A DNA stretch of 41,689 nucleotides, taken from assembly GCA_039801465.1 (NCBI GenBank), contig JBDRUT010000015.1, positions 1-41,689 of the forward strand, read 5' to 3'. The position numbers and the translations under genes were made by a program. The DNA is from JAOABV01 sp039801465. Lineage in GTDB: Bacteria; Hydrothermota; Tepidihabitantia; Tepidihabitantales; CAIPLT01. The notes beneath the pieces were generated by a model that had not been told where the DNA came from, made no database searches, and saw only the letters and a program-made list of their open reading frames with translations. Numbering within the stretch: position 1 is the first letter of the stretch; each line of letters opens with the position of its first letter. Positions 32,253 through 40,732 of this stretch are shown one piece after another.

Positions 32253-32280
32253 ATTTTACGCTAAAACATTGATGTGTCAA
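32253..32280 (-). promoter_or_regulatory. Leaderless promoter of the lipoprotein gene
   Basis: Minus strand TTGACA (32280-32275), 16-nt spacer, TAAAAT (32258-32253), then 6 nt, then GTG. The predicted +1 is the G of the start codon at 32246. Confidence 0.75.
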
Positions 32281-32701
32281 TCCGTTTTGCTGAAAGTCTA
32301 ATTCCTTAGTAAAGATTAAACTGAATAATAGTCCAAAATGATAGTATATGTTTAGGGGACTCTGATGCAAAACGTTTACAGGAAAGAGAAAATAAGATTC
32401 AATGTTTCATTGTGTCTTCATCTACTATGAACTGTTTATAATAATGAATTTTGCTTCCACAATAGATTTTTGTTTAATAAATAGTGGACCGCATCGATTT
32501 GTAATAGAAATTGATTTTCGCACTGTAGCCTTGACACATTATCGTAATAAGACTATTATTAATAAAGGACTCTTCATAAGTTTGTCTTATGCGAACACGC
32601 AATAATGTATGAAGAAATACAATATAATAGAATTTAGAAATAATGTATATCTGAGGTTCTGGGCGTTAATATATGTTTTTAACATTTAATGTTTTAATCC
32701 T
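32281..32701. other. Intergenic region before the sigma-54 activator
   Basis: About 420 bp without a supported gene. A 67-aa frame at 32402-32605 shows no domain or ribosome binding site and is treated as chance. No clear promoter for the activator was found. Confidence 0.45.
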
Positions 32702-34171
32702 ATGACTCAAGACGGTTTCAAAACACTATATAAAATTAGCCAGACGATTAATTCCATAATGGATTACAATGAACTCTTAGACCGAATTATGGATTTGGCA
32801 ATTGAAACCCTATCAGCTGAAAGAGGCGTGATTGTGCTAAAAGAAGATAATAAGATTATGCCGGTTGTGGCGCGAGAATTTAGTCAAAAGGATTTAACTG
32901 ATTTGACTGAAATCTCTTCAAGTATCTTAAATCAAGTTCTACAAGAACAAAGACCGTTATTAATTCACAATGCACAAGAAACTGATTTTAGCAAAGCCCA
33001 AAGTGTAATTCTCCACAATATTCAATCTGTGATGTGTGTGCCTTTGATTCATCGAGAGAAATTACTAGGCGCAATTTATGTTGATGCGCGCAGTCGAAAA
33101 GGTGTTTTTACCGAGGAGGATTTAGAATTTTTGGAAGCATTTTCTCACCAAGCAGCAATTGCGATTGAAAACGCGCGTTTGCGTAAATTACTTTTAGAAG
33201 AAAATCAATATCTTAAGACGGAATTGACCAAGGCAACACAGTTTGAAAATATCATTGGTAGAAGTCCACAAATGATGAAGGTGTTCGATTTAATGCGCAA
33301 ATTGCTTAATTCTAATATTCCGGTATTAATCCAAGGCGAAACCGGAACCGGTAAAGAACTCGTGGCACGAGCATTGCATTATAACGGCATAAGACAAAAA
33401 GGAAAGTTTGTTGCTATATACTGTGGAAGTATACCGGATACTTTGTTAGAGTCAGAACTTTTCGGATATAAAAAGGGAGCATTCACTGGTGCAGTTACTG
33501 ATAAGAAAGGATTGTTTGAAGAAGCTGATGGTGGAACTTTATTCTTAGATGAGATTTTAGATGTTAGTTTAGCGATACAGGCAAAGCTATTAAGGGTATT
33601 ACAAGAAGGTGAATTCCGTCGTATTGGAGAGGTAACACCGCGTCGGGCTGATGTACGAATAATTTCAGCAACTAATCGAAGTTTATCCCAGGGAGTTAAA
33701 GAAGGAAAGTTTCGCGAAGATTTGTTCTTTCGGCTTCAGGGAGTCACAATTAATTTACCGCCTTTAAGAGAACGCGGAGATGATGTGTTGCTCTTAGCAA
33801 ATCATTTTCTAAAACATTTTGCCCAAATTGAGAAAAAAGAGATTAAAGGATTTACTCCTGAAGCAGTAGATCTACTTTTAAAATACAGTTGGCCTGGCAA
33901 TGTTCGAGAATTGGAAAATACTATTGCCCGAGCCTGCGCTTTAACTAATCAAGAGTTAATTACGGTGGAAGACTTAGGTATTAGACCGGATTTATCCCAA
34001 GAAAATAGTCTTAAATCAGCATTGTCGAACAGAGAACGCGAGTATATTATTGAAGTCTTAAAATCAGTGAGCGGTAATCGACAAAGAGCCGCAGAAAAAT
34101 TGGGAATTTCACGCCGAACTTTGCAATATAAATTAAAAGAGTATAATATCAAGGACCAAGAATTAGAATAG
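32702..34171 (+). CDS. Sigma-54-dependent transcriptional activator, GAF-AAA+-Fis
   Basis: A 489-aa bacterial enhancer-binding protein. A GAF sensory domain occupies about residues 15-160, with ERGVIVLKEDN, MCVPLIHREKLLGAIYVD and FSHQAAIAIENARL. A linker coil leads to the AAA+ domain, with Walker A GETGTGKE (212-219), the sigma-54 contact loop GAFTGA (259-264), Walker B GGTLFLDEI (277-285) and RLQGVTINLPPLRERGDDV. The C-terminus is a Fis-type helix-turn-helix (NRQRAAEKLGISRRTLQYKL). All catalytic motifs are intact, so it should open sigma-54 promoters. It has no receiver domain, so its signal is likely a small ligand or a protein. Sigma-54-type promoter sites lie 2-5 kb downstream, and a kinase gene follows. 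Confidence 0.93.
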   Translation: MTQDGFKTLYKISQTINSIMDYNELLDRIMDLAIETLSAERGVIVLKEDNKIMPVVAREFSQKDLTDLTEISSSILNQVLQEQRPLLIHNAQETDFSKAQSVILHNIQSVMCVPLIHREKLLGAIYVDARSRKGVFTEEDLEFLEAFSHQAAIAIENARLRKLLLEENQYLKTELTKATQFENIIGRSPQMMKVFDLMRKLLNSNIPVLIQGETGTGKELVARALHYNGIRQKGKFVAIYCGSIPDTLLESELFGYKKGAFTGAVTDKKGLFEEADGGTLFLDEILDVSLAIQAKLLRVLQEGEFRRIGEVTPRRADVRIISATNRSLSQGVKEGKFREDLFFRLQGVTINLPPLRERGDDVLLLANHFLKHFAQIEKKEIKGFTPEAVDLLLKYSWPGNVRELENTIARACALTNQELITVEDLGIRPDLSQENSLKSALSNREREYIIEVLKSVSGNRQRAAEKLGISRRTLQYKLKEYNIKDQELE

Positions 34172-34446
34172 CTATTGAGTAATTTTTTAATTTTCGTTTT
34201 GAGATGTTTTTATACCGACAAAAAAGAAGCATCTCAACACTTAGAAATCTTAGAAAAAGTCGCATTCATTGATTACGGTTATTAAAAAACGATACAACGA
34301 TTGATAAATAAAACTTATTATTGGTAAAATCAATGAAGTATCAACGCAATCAAGATTTTGTTCGAAATCTCACACTTAATAACCTCAAAATTCAGGATTC
34401 TTTGTTACACTCAAAATGATACTTAGGATTATATAGTTTTATTTAT
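34172..34446. other. Intergenic region between activator and kinase
   Basis: An inverted repeat TTGAGATG (34199-34206) / CATCTCAA (34230-34237), with T-rich and A-rich inner arms, may end or process the activator mRNA. TATAGT at 34432-34437 lies close to the kinase start, but I find no -35 partner. Confidence 0.4.
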
Positions 34447-36060
34447 ATGGTTTTAGATAAGGGTGTAGTTTTTGCTGAGAAGTACGAGATAATCAGTGTA
34501 CTTTCTTCAAGCGCTCAAGCAGTCGTTTATACAGCCTTACAAAAACCTTTAGACCGAATTGTCATCTTAAAAGTTTTAAGTCCAGTATTATCTGCTGATG
34601 AAGAAAATGTTAGAAGATTTGAACGCGAAGCAAAAGTGCTTAGTGCACTTAAAGATGAAAATGTTACAAAAATCTTTGATTTTGGTAAACACAGCGGTCT
34701 TTATTATTTTGTTACCGAATATGTTGAAGGCCTCAGTTTAAAAGAATTTTTAGAAAGAAGGGGTAAATTATCACCTGTAGTTGCAAGTTATATAATTTTA
34801 GAAATCAGTAGAGTTTTGTCACGACTCCATGAACAAGGAATAATTCATCGGGACTTAAAACCGAGCAATATTCTCATTGGATATGACGGTAAGATAAAGC
34901 TAACTGATTTCGGACTAGCGGTATCTCAATCATTGCCTTCAATTACAGTTGAAGGAAGTATTCTGGGAACTCCAGGCTATATGTCGCCAGAGCAGATTAC
35001 CGGTAAATCGCTTGACCATCGCTCAGATATTTTCTCATTAGGCGTGGTATTTTATGAATTGATTACTGGACATAATCCGTTTATTGCCTCAACTTATTCT
35101 GCGGTTATGCAGAATGTCTTAAATTTGAAAATTACCCCTTTTTATAAATTAGACTCATCATTAGCAAGTTATAAAGATTTGTGGCAAATAATGGAACGAA
35201 TGTTAAAGAAATCCGCTTCCGACCGTTTTCAAAATATTGCTGAAGTTTGCGAAAAATTAGAACAGTGGATGGTTGGTAGGCCCAAGGTTGATTTGAAAAA
35301 AGAAATGTCTGAGATATTAATTGGACCCCAAAGGCAAGATGTGTCGTTACCGCCAATAACAACCGGAAAGAAAGTAAAGTTATCTTTTATTTATGTCGCA
35401 ATGTCAATTATAGTTTTAACTATTGTATTAGTAGTTGGTGTTAATAAGATTAGTCATAAACCCAAAATTCTGATTGGGGGTATCTCACCAGATACTTTAT
35501 TTAACCGAGTTGAGACAAGATATGACTCGATACAATTAAACCAAACTTTAATGCAAAAAGCTTCTTTGAATAGTATAAAAGATGAAGGTTTTATGAAAAA
35601 AGACCGAGGCACATCAGATTTGATCCCAAATCAAAAATATTTTCAAGGACATCTTAAAGTATCTGTTGTTCCTTGGGCTGATGTTTATATTAATGGTGAA
35701 AAAGTTTTTACAACGCCTAAAGATACAATCATTGACTTAAAGGTTGGAACCCATAACTTAAAACTTATCAATCCTGATTTTCCTTTGGTTGAAACCTTAT
35801 TTTCAATCAACAGCAATGAGAATCTCAGACTCGTTTTTAATCTTTTTGATTATGTAGGCTATTTACAAATAACGGTTCAACCCTGGGCAGATATTTTTAT
35901 TGATGACGTTTATAAAACGACCAGTCCAATTGCAGTGCCTATTATAGTTCCTGTTGGAAATCATAAAATTACAATAAAGAATCCTTATTTTCCACCTTAT
36001 GAAGAGACAATTGAATTTAAACCGCGCGTAACTATTGAAAGAAATATTGTTTTAAGATAA
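34447..36060 (+). CDS. Membrane Ser/Thr protein kinase with two PEGA domains
   Basis: A 537-aa Hanks-type kinase. The catalytic residues are K42 (VILKVL), HRDLKPSN with D136 and N141, DFG 154-156, and GTPGYMSPEQ near 173-183. The Gly-rich loop is unusual: the usual GxGxxGxVY is here SSSAQAVVY, with no glycine. One transmembrane helix (about 312-332) places two PEGA domains outside (about 402-465 and 471-537; each has VxPWADVYI and a VGTHNLKL or VGNHKITI strand). PEGA domains are thought to bind the cell wall or other surface partners. It lies downstream of the GAF/sigma-54 activator and upstream of surface-protein genes, so it may relay an envelope signal. The ATG has no Shine-Dalgarno site. 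Confidence 0.9.
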   Translation: MVLDKGVVFAEKYEIISVLSSSAQAVVYTALQKPLDRIVILKVLSPVLSADEENVRRFEREAKVLSALKDENVTKIFDFGKHSGLYYFVTEYVEGLSLKEFLERRGKLSPVVASYIILEISRVLSRLHEQGIIHRDLKPSNILIGYDGKIKLTDFGLAVSQSLPSITVEGSILGTPGYMSPEQITGKSLDHRSDIFSLGVVFYELITGHNPFIASTYSAVMQNVLNLKITPFYKLDSSLASYKDLWQIMERMLKKSASDRFQNIAEVCEKLEQWMVGRPKVDLKKEMSEILIGPQRQDVSLPPITTGKKVKLSFIYVAMSIIVLTIVLVVGVNKISHKPKILIGGISPDTLFNRVETRYDSIQLNQTLMQKASLNSIKDEGFMKKDRGTSDLIPNQKYFQGHLKVSVVPWADVYINGEKVFTTPKDTIIDLKVGTHNLKLINPDFPLVETLFSINSNENLRLVFNLFDYVGYLQITVQPWADIFIDDVYKTTSPIAVPIIVPVGNHKITIKNPYFPPYEETIEFKPRVTIERNIVLR

Positions 36061-36081
36061 AATGTCTTATTAAAATATCTA

Positions 36082-36097
36082 TGGCACGATTATTGCA
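36082..36097 (+). promoter_or_regulatory. Sigma-54 (-24/-12) promoter
   Basis: TGGCAC (36082-36087), 5 nt, TTGCA (36093-36097), a full match to the TGGCAC-N5-TTGCA consensus. Transcription would start near 36108, 41 nt before the kelch gene. The nearest activator gene is at 32702-34171. Confidence 0.75.
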
Positions 36098-36148
36098 CAT
36101 TGGGATTATAGATATATTATTTGCTTTTAATAATACGGTATAATTTTT

Positions 36149-37453
36149 ATGTTATTGATTGCAAGTTGTAAAAATAGGCGTTTATTATATTTTTATATTG
36201 ATTTCAGAAAGTTGTCTTATTTATACTTACTGACAACTTTCCTTACAGGTTTTATCGTCAATGTTTGGGCAGGGTGGGCATTCCGTGCACCAATGCGTTT
36301 TCCCCGTTATGGAGTGATGGTGGCTGCAGTTAATAACCGAATATATGCGATTGGCGGTTTTGGGCAAGCAGATACCGGCGTGCGTTATGTGGAAGAATAT
36401 AACCCAACATTGGACACTTGGGTTTTAAAAGCGCCAATGCCAACACCAAGGGGCGGTGGAGTTTGTGCGGTAGTCAATAATAAAATTTATGTTATTGGTG
36501 GTGGACGAACTCGGAATATGCCAGTGGAATCTTGCGAAGTTTATGACCCCCAAACAAATCAATGGCAAAGACGTAAACGACTGCCAACTCGTCGTTACGG
36601 ATTTGCGGGAAGCGTAATCGGTGAAAGTATCTATGTCGTAGGTGGTTTTATTTTGCCGCATGGTGGCCAATATACAGATACCGTTGAAGTCTATTTACCT
36701 AGCCGTGATTCGTGGTTTGTTCGAAAATCAATGATTACGCCAAGAGTAGAATTAGGTTGTGCGCAAGTCAATAATAAAATTTATGCGATTGGAGGTGTTT
36801 TATATGGTTATACTAATGCCAATGAGCAATATTATCCGGATACCTGGATTGTTAGAAGACAATTTCCTGAACCTCGTTCTCGTCACAGTTGCGCTGTGCT
36901 CAATAATAATGTCTATGTGATTGGCGGTAGAAGACAACAAGGATCTAATGAAATAATCTATGCAAGAGTTGATGTGTATAATCCAATATTAGACACCTGG
37001 GTACTGAGTGAATCGTTAAATCTTGGTCGATACTATGCAGGAGCAACTGTTCTTAATGGAAATTTATATGTTATTGGCGGTTATGGTAGGAATATTGGAC
37101 CAGTTGCCAGTGTTGAGCAATACATAACTACTGGTTATGAAGAAACAAATCCAACACAAACCTTAAATCATTCACTCCTAAAAGTTTTTCCTAATTTTCT
37201 AAGAACACAAACATGTATTTGGTATGAACTTAAACAAAATGGAAAAGTCCTTTTATCAATATATGACTTAAAAGGAACATTAGTAAAAACATTAGTTAAT
37301 CAACAACAACCTTATGGTCTTTATACAGTTAAATGGAACGGTACCGACAAATCTGGTCAGCGGATAGCACAGGGTATTTATTTTGTAAAACTTTCAATAA
37401 CGTTTTCTAATTCAAGAATTGATGCCATTGAAAAAATATTGGTAACAAGATAA
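36149..37453 (+). CDS. Exported kelch-repeat protein with FlgD-type C-terminal domain
   Basis: A 434-aa surface or secreted protein. A hydrophobic segment (YLYLLTTFLTGFIVNVWA, residues about 25-42) looks like a signal peptide with a long N-region. About six kelch blades follow, each with NNRIYAIGGFG-type motifs and an RxxFPR or W-V-x-K block (for example VNNKIYVIGGGRT, GESIYVVGGFIL, NNNVYVIGGRRQ). The last ~80 residues (GKVLLSIYDLKGTLVKTL, WNGTDKSGQRIAQGIYFVKL) are a FlgD-like Ig sorting domain. The ATG has no Shine-Dalgarno site and the true start may be later. A perfect sigma-54 promoter lies upstream, so this is the best candidate target of the activator. Confidence 0.85.
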   Translation: MLLIASCKNRRLLYFYIDFRKLSYLYLLTTFLTGFIVNVWAGWAFRAPMRFPRYGVMVAAVNNRIYAIGGFGQADTGVRYVEEYNPTLDTWVLKAPMPTPRGGGVCAVVNNKIYVIGGGRTRNMPVESCEVYDPQTNQWQRRKRLPTRRYGFAGSVIGESIYVVGGFILPHGGQYTDTVEVYLPSRDSWFVRKSMITPRVELGCAQVNNKIYAIGGVLYGYTNANEQYYPDTWIVRRQFPEPRSRHSCAVLNNNVYVIGGRRQQGSNEIIYARVDVYNPILDTWVLSESLNLGRYYAGATVLNGNLYVIGGYGRNIGPVASVEQYITTGYEETNPTQTLNHSLLKVFPNFLRTQTCIWYELKQNGKVLLSIYDLKGTLVKTLVNQQQPYGLYTVKWNGTDKSGQRIAQGIYFVKLSITFSNSRIDAIEKILVTR

Positions 37454-37524
37454 AAAGATTATGAATTGGCTACAACGAGACGAATGCAAAAGTTTGATAA
37501 AATTTGAATGTAAAATAAAAAGTA

Positions 37525-38313
37525 TTGATATTTTTTAAGATAAATTTGCTTAAAACTAAGCCAGTTGGACATATTACTCGACTCAATGACGATTTAACTC
37601 TTTTATTGTTGTTATTTCTTATATACTCACAAGCCAATTTTATTTTAGCCCAATCCATTGATACAAAACATATAATACCAATCGAAACTAAACTCTCCCA
37701 AGTCGAATCTCTTTATAACCAAGGACAATATCAACAGGTGACTACAACTATTGATAGTATCTTTCGAACCACTAAAGAATTAACTGATACAATGTTAGTT
37801 CAACTTTATACCTATCAAGCATTTGCTTATGTTGCATTAGATAAGAAAGAACTTGCTAAAATTACTTTCAGATATCTATTAATGTTAAATCCAAGATTGA
37901 CATTAGATCCAAGATATGTATCACCTAAAATTATTGAGATATTTGAAGAAAGCAAAAGACAGATTGGGGATACTATGAAATTAATACCAATAGTCTATCC
38001 CAATCCAAAAATTAATATTGATAGAATAGTTAAAGTTCGTTCGTTAATTTATCCTGGATTAGGGCAACTATCAGTTAAACAACATATCAAAGGATATTTA
38101 TTTATAAGTGCTGAGACTATTTCCTTATTAGGTTTAGTTGTATCACATTTTATGACCAATTCTTCACATCAAGACTATTTGAATAGTCGTAATCTTTCAG
38201 AAATGGACGCTAAATATAAAAAGTATTCATTCTGGTACCGGTGCCGTTTAGGATTTGCCATTTCCTGCGCAAGCATCTGGGTTTTAAATTATATTGATGC
38301 GTCATTACATTAA
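37525..38313 (+). CDS. Exported TPR-like protein with C-terminal DUF5683-type membrane region
   Basis: A 262-aa protein from a TTG start, only 71 bp after the kelch gene. Residues 25-43 (LTLLLLLFLIYSQANFILAQ) are a signal peptide. A short helical repeat region follows (LSQVESLYNQGQYQQVTTTI, YTYQAFAYVALDKKELAKI), then LRYVSPKIIEIFEESKRQ-like sequence. The C-terminus (VRSLIYPGLGQLSVKQHIKG, YLFISAETISLLGLVVSHF) resembles DUF5683, where the PGxGQL turn precedes membrane helices. The N-terminal residues before the signal peptide are uncertain because the TTG is weakly supported. It is probably cotranscribed with the kelch gene. Confidence 0.7.
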   Translation: MIFFKINLLKTKPVGHITRLNDDLTLLLLLFLIYSQANFILAQSIDTKHIIPIETKLSQVESLYNQGQYQQVTTTIDSIFRTTKELTDTMLVQLYTYQAFAYVALDKKELAKITFRYLLMLNPRLTLDPRYVSPKIIEIFEESKRQIGDTMKLIPIVYPNPKINIDRIVKVRSLIYPGLGQLSVKQHIKGYLFISAETISLLGLVVSHFMTNSSHQDYLNSRNLSEMDAKYKKYSFWYRCRLGFAISCASIWVLNYIDASLH

Positions 38314-38376
38314 GAACTTTTTAGAATCTTTTATGATAGTCACTGATTCAAACTCAGATAGCAAAAACCGGCAATA

Positions 38377-38396
38377 ATGTGCAAAAATTTGCACAT
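38377..38396. promoter_or_regulatory. Perfect 20-bp palindrome, candidate activator-binding site
   Basis: ATGTGCAAA-AA-TTTGCACAT, about 150 bp upstream of the sigma-54-like promoter at 38533. This is the usual distance for an enhancer bound by a dimeric Fis-type activator. A half-site, ATGTGCAAAAAT, recurs at 40053-40064. Confidence 0.5.
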
Positions 38397-38532
38397 GCAA
38401 TACTAGCTATATCAAATCTATAAACGAAAAATGAAAGATCTATTATAGAAATAGGTAGATTAAAAATAGCAGAATTGTATTAATTTTTAATTTCTTATGC
38501 GATTTAATAAATATTGGAGATTTAATAAACTT

Positions 38533-38548
38533 TGGCACGATTTTTGTA
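38533..38548 (+). promoter_or_regulatory. Sigma-54-like promoter with variant -12 box
   Basis: TGGCAC (38533-38538), 5 nt, TTGTA (38544-38548). The first 9 bases (TGGCACGAT) equal those of the site at 36082, but the -12 GC is GT here. Predicted start near 38559, with a leader of about 150 nt. Confidence 0.55.
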
Positions 38549-38597
38549 GTCAATATATTATGATGAAAGAAAAAACATATAAACCAAAATTCATCAA

Positions 38598-38677
38598 TAA
38601 CTCTGTTAGATACCGAACTTTATTAACTAAGGGGTCCAACTGGCAAGAAAATTTACAGGTCGGCTCTAACAGAGTTA
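38598..38677 (+). promoter_or_regulatory. Long hairpin in the 5' leader
   Basis: A perfect 13-bp stem, TAACTCTGTTAGA (38598-38610) with TCTAACAGAGTTA (38665-38677), closes a 54-nt loop in which CCGA and TCGG can pair as a further stem. It lies wholly within the predicted leader, ending about 30 nt before the ATG. Confidence 0.6.
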
Positions 38678-38708
38678 ATAAAATTCAATTAAAGTTAGGA
38701 GGTGAATT

Positions 38709-39626
38709 ATGAAAAAAATCTTCACGCTTCTCTTCGGAATTGCTTTATTAACTACTGCTTTTGCTCAACAGAATGCCGGCTCTATATCTGGTATTGTAAC
38801 TGATTCAGTAACTGGATTACCTATTTTCCATGCCAAAGTTGTGGCTCGTGGCTCAATGAATTGTTGTAGAATGGCATATACTGATTCTTCAGGTGCTTAT
38901 ACTATTACAAATGTTCCTGCTGGCTCTTATCAAGTTATTGCTTCGGCAATGCAATATCGTCCGCAAGTGTATCCGACCCCGGTAGAAGTCGTTGCTGGTC
39001 AGAATACTCCGTACATTAATTTTGCCTTAGCACCAATGACACCTCCGCCGCCTCCGCCACCACCGAACCCTGGTTCAATTTCTGGAGTGGTAACTGACTC
39101 GGCAACTGGTTTACCAATTGCTAACGCACAAGTGAACGCTTGTCGTCCAGGCAGTTGTGGTGGACGTGCTTTTACGGATGAAAATGGAGTTTATACAATA
39201 AACAATCTATCAGCAGGTGATTATCAAGTAACTGCTAAGGCACTTGGTTATCGAACTCAAAGATATCCAACCACAGTGACCGTTGTCGCTGGTCAGACGA
39301 CGACGGACATAAACTTTGCATTGGTTCCAATGACTCCGCCTCCGCCACCTCAAGACCCGGGCTCGATTTCTGGAGTGGTAACTGATTCGGCAACTGGTTT
39401 ACCAATTGCCGGTGCAACTGTTACTGCTCGTTATCGTCGGTTTGTGCGTCGGGCAATAACTGCGGAAGATGGCACCTATACAATCACCAATCTGCCACCA
39501 CGAGATTATCATGTTATGGCACGCGCCCAGAATTACTATCCTAAGATGTATCCTACTCCAGTAACTGTTTTTAGTGGTCAAAATACACCGGATATTAACT
39601 TTATTTTGACACCTCGCACACCTTAA
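38709..39626 (+). CDS. Secreted protein with three carboxypeptidase-regulatory-like domains
   Basis: A 305-aa exported protein. A clear signal peptide (MKKIFTLLFGIALLTTAFA) precedes three CarboxypepD_reg-like beta domains of about 85-95 residues, each opening GSISGVVTDSATGLPIA (or a close variant) and containing an AYTITNVPAGSYQVIA-type strand. The domains are joined by proline runs (PPPPPPPPN and PPPPPQD). The ends of the domains (YPTPVEVVAGQNTPYINFAL) are also repeated. No FlgD domain is present. AGGAGGTGAA gives a strong start. Upstream lie a palindrome, a sigma-54-like promoter and a leader hairpin. A strong terminator follows the stop. Confidence 0.88.
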   Translation: MKKIFTLLFGIALLTTAFAQQNAGSISGIVTDSVTGLPIFHAKVVARGSMNCCRMAYTDSSGAYTITNVPAGSYQVIASAMQYRPQVYPTPVEVVAGQNTPYINFALAPMTPPPPPPPPNPGSISGVVTDSATGLPIANAQVNACRPGSCGGRAFTDENGVYTINNLSAGDYQVTAKALGYRTQRYPTTVTVVAGQTTTDINFALVPMTPPPPPQDPGSISGVVTDSATGLPIAGATVTARYRRFVRRAITAEDGTYTITNLPPRDYHVMARAQNYYPKMYPTPVTVFSGQNTPDINFILTPRTP

Positions 39627-39652
39627 TATATTTTTTATCTAGCCGCCAACCT

Positions 39653-39685
39653 GAACCCAGCATTAATATGCTGGGTTCTTTTTTT
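39653..39685 (+). terminator. Intrinsic terminator
   Basis: Perfect 11-bp stem GAACCCAGCAT-TAAT-ATGCTGGGTTC (39653-39678) followed by seven T. It ends the surface-protein gene just upstream. Confidence 0.95.
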
Positions 39686-40170
39686 ATAAACTTAACTGCG
39701 TTTCATAGAAATCAATTAATCATGAGAAATATTGGTTAAACATAGAGCAAATTAGAATTTATCTAAAAACTTACCATTTAGCCGTTCGTAAATTTAAATA
39801 GTAAGTGTTGATTGGAAACATTTGATTTACAGATATCTTGAATTGGTATTATAAATTTGGTTTTTCGTATCAAATTTATAATTAATGTCAAAAGGCTAGG
39901 GTAGGGCTAAGAGTGATTAGGGTAGTTTGTAAACAGTGGATGGAGGACCTTTATTAGATAAGAGACCTAAGTGACCGCATAGACTAATCTTTTTGCTAAA
40001 ATTAAAGAACTAATGTATATTAATTTATTTTTTAAAAGTAATGATATTCCGAATGTGCAAAAATATTATTGTATTAATTAAAATGAATATATGTAAAAAT
40101 ATCAAGAAAATTATGAGCCTTCCTATTTAACTTGTGATTTCAGTAGTTTTAATTTCAAATGATATTTTCT
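39686..40170. other. AT-rich gene-free region
   Basis: Nothing coding is visible. The ATGTGCAAAAAT half-site at 40053-40064 is the only element noted. Confidence 0.4.
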
Positions 40171-40395
40171 TTAAATGTTTTTTATCAATACAATCTTATG
40201 CTTTGATTTCAAGCCCTTTTCCAATATAATGTTAGATTGTGGGATTTTAAAGTGCTCGGAGAGTAATTTTATAAGTGCTCTGTTTGCTTTTCCTTCAATT
40301 GGTGGTTCTGTAACATACACGATTAATTTGTTATCATTTACTGAGATAATTCTGTTTTCTTTGGCATTACATTTCACTTTAATGAATATTCTCAT
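40171..40395 (-). CDS. DUF167 (YggU-like) protein
   Basis: A 74-aa protein with the DUF167 pattern: MRIFIKVKCNAKENRI, KLIVYVTEPPIEGKANRALI and FKIPQSNIILEKGLKSKHKI. The family is small and soluble and of unknown function. It is alone on this strand, with no operon partner in the window. Confidence 0.85.
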   Translation of the reverse strand: MRIFIKVKCNAKENRIISVNDNKLIVYVTEPPIEGKANRALIKLLSEHFKIPQSNIILEKGLKSKHKIVLIKNI

Positions 40396-40732
40396 AAATA
40401 ATAGTTTTAAATTAATGCTTAATCACAGATGGTCAGATGTTGTTAAAGCATTTTATGTTTGGCATATTAAATGCAATATAATATGACAGATTAGGATTCA
40501 GCAATGGAAGACAATAGGTCCAATTAGTAGTTTTGCTGACTTCGGTAATTAGATTCGGAATTTTTAAGTAAATTTGAGGAATTACATTTCCTAAAAATAT
40601 CTTTACATTATAAAAACAATTTTGTATCATAGTTAAAGACCACTTTCTAAATACATACTATTTTTTAATACTATAATGTCAAGAGAAATTCACCCATAGG
40701 CAAAAAATAAAAAATTAAGGAAACAAAAAGCC
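40396..40732. other. Gene-free region
   Basis: No supported gene. A 65-aa minus-strand frame (40433-40630) has no domain or clear ribosome binding site. Confidence 0.35.

Larger units (their letters stand above)
38314..38708. other. Regulatory intergenic region of the CarboxypepD_reg gene
   Basis: No gene is supported. It contains a 20-bp palindrome (38377-38396), a sigma-54-like site (38533-38548) and a large leader hairpin (38598-38677). A 71-aa frame (38497-38712) crosses all of these and is not coding. Confidence 0.6.

Noticed and set aside
32402..32605. 67-aa ORF before the sigma-54 activator
   Set aside because: No ribosome binding site, no domain, composition of random AT-rich DNA.
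38497..38712. 71-aa ORF before the CarboxypepD_reg gene
   Set aside because: It spans the sigma-54-like site and the leader hairpin and overlaps the next start; no homology.
40433..40630. 65-aa minus-strand ORF after the DUF167 gene
   Set aside because: No recognisable domain, no clear ribosome binding site, low-complexity AT-rich composition.
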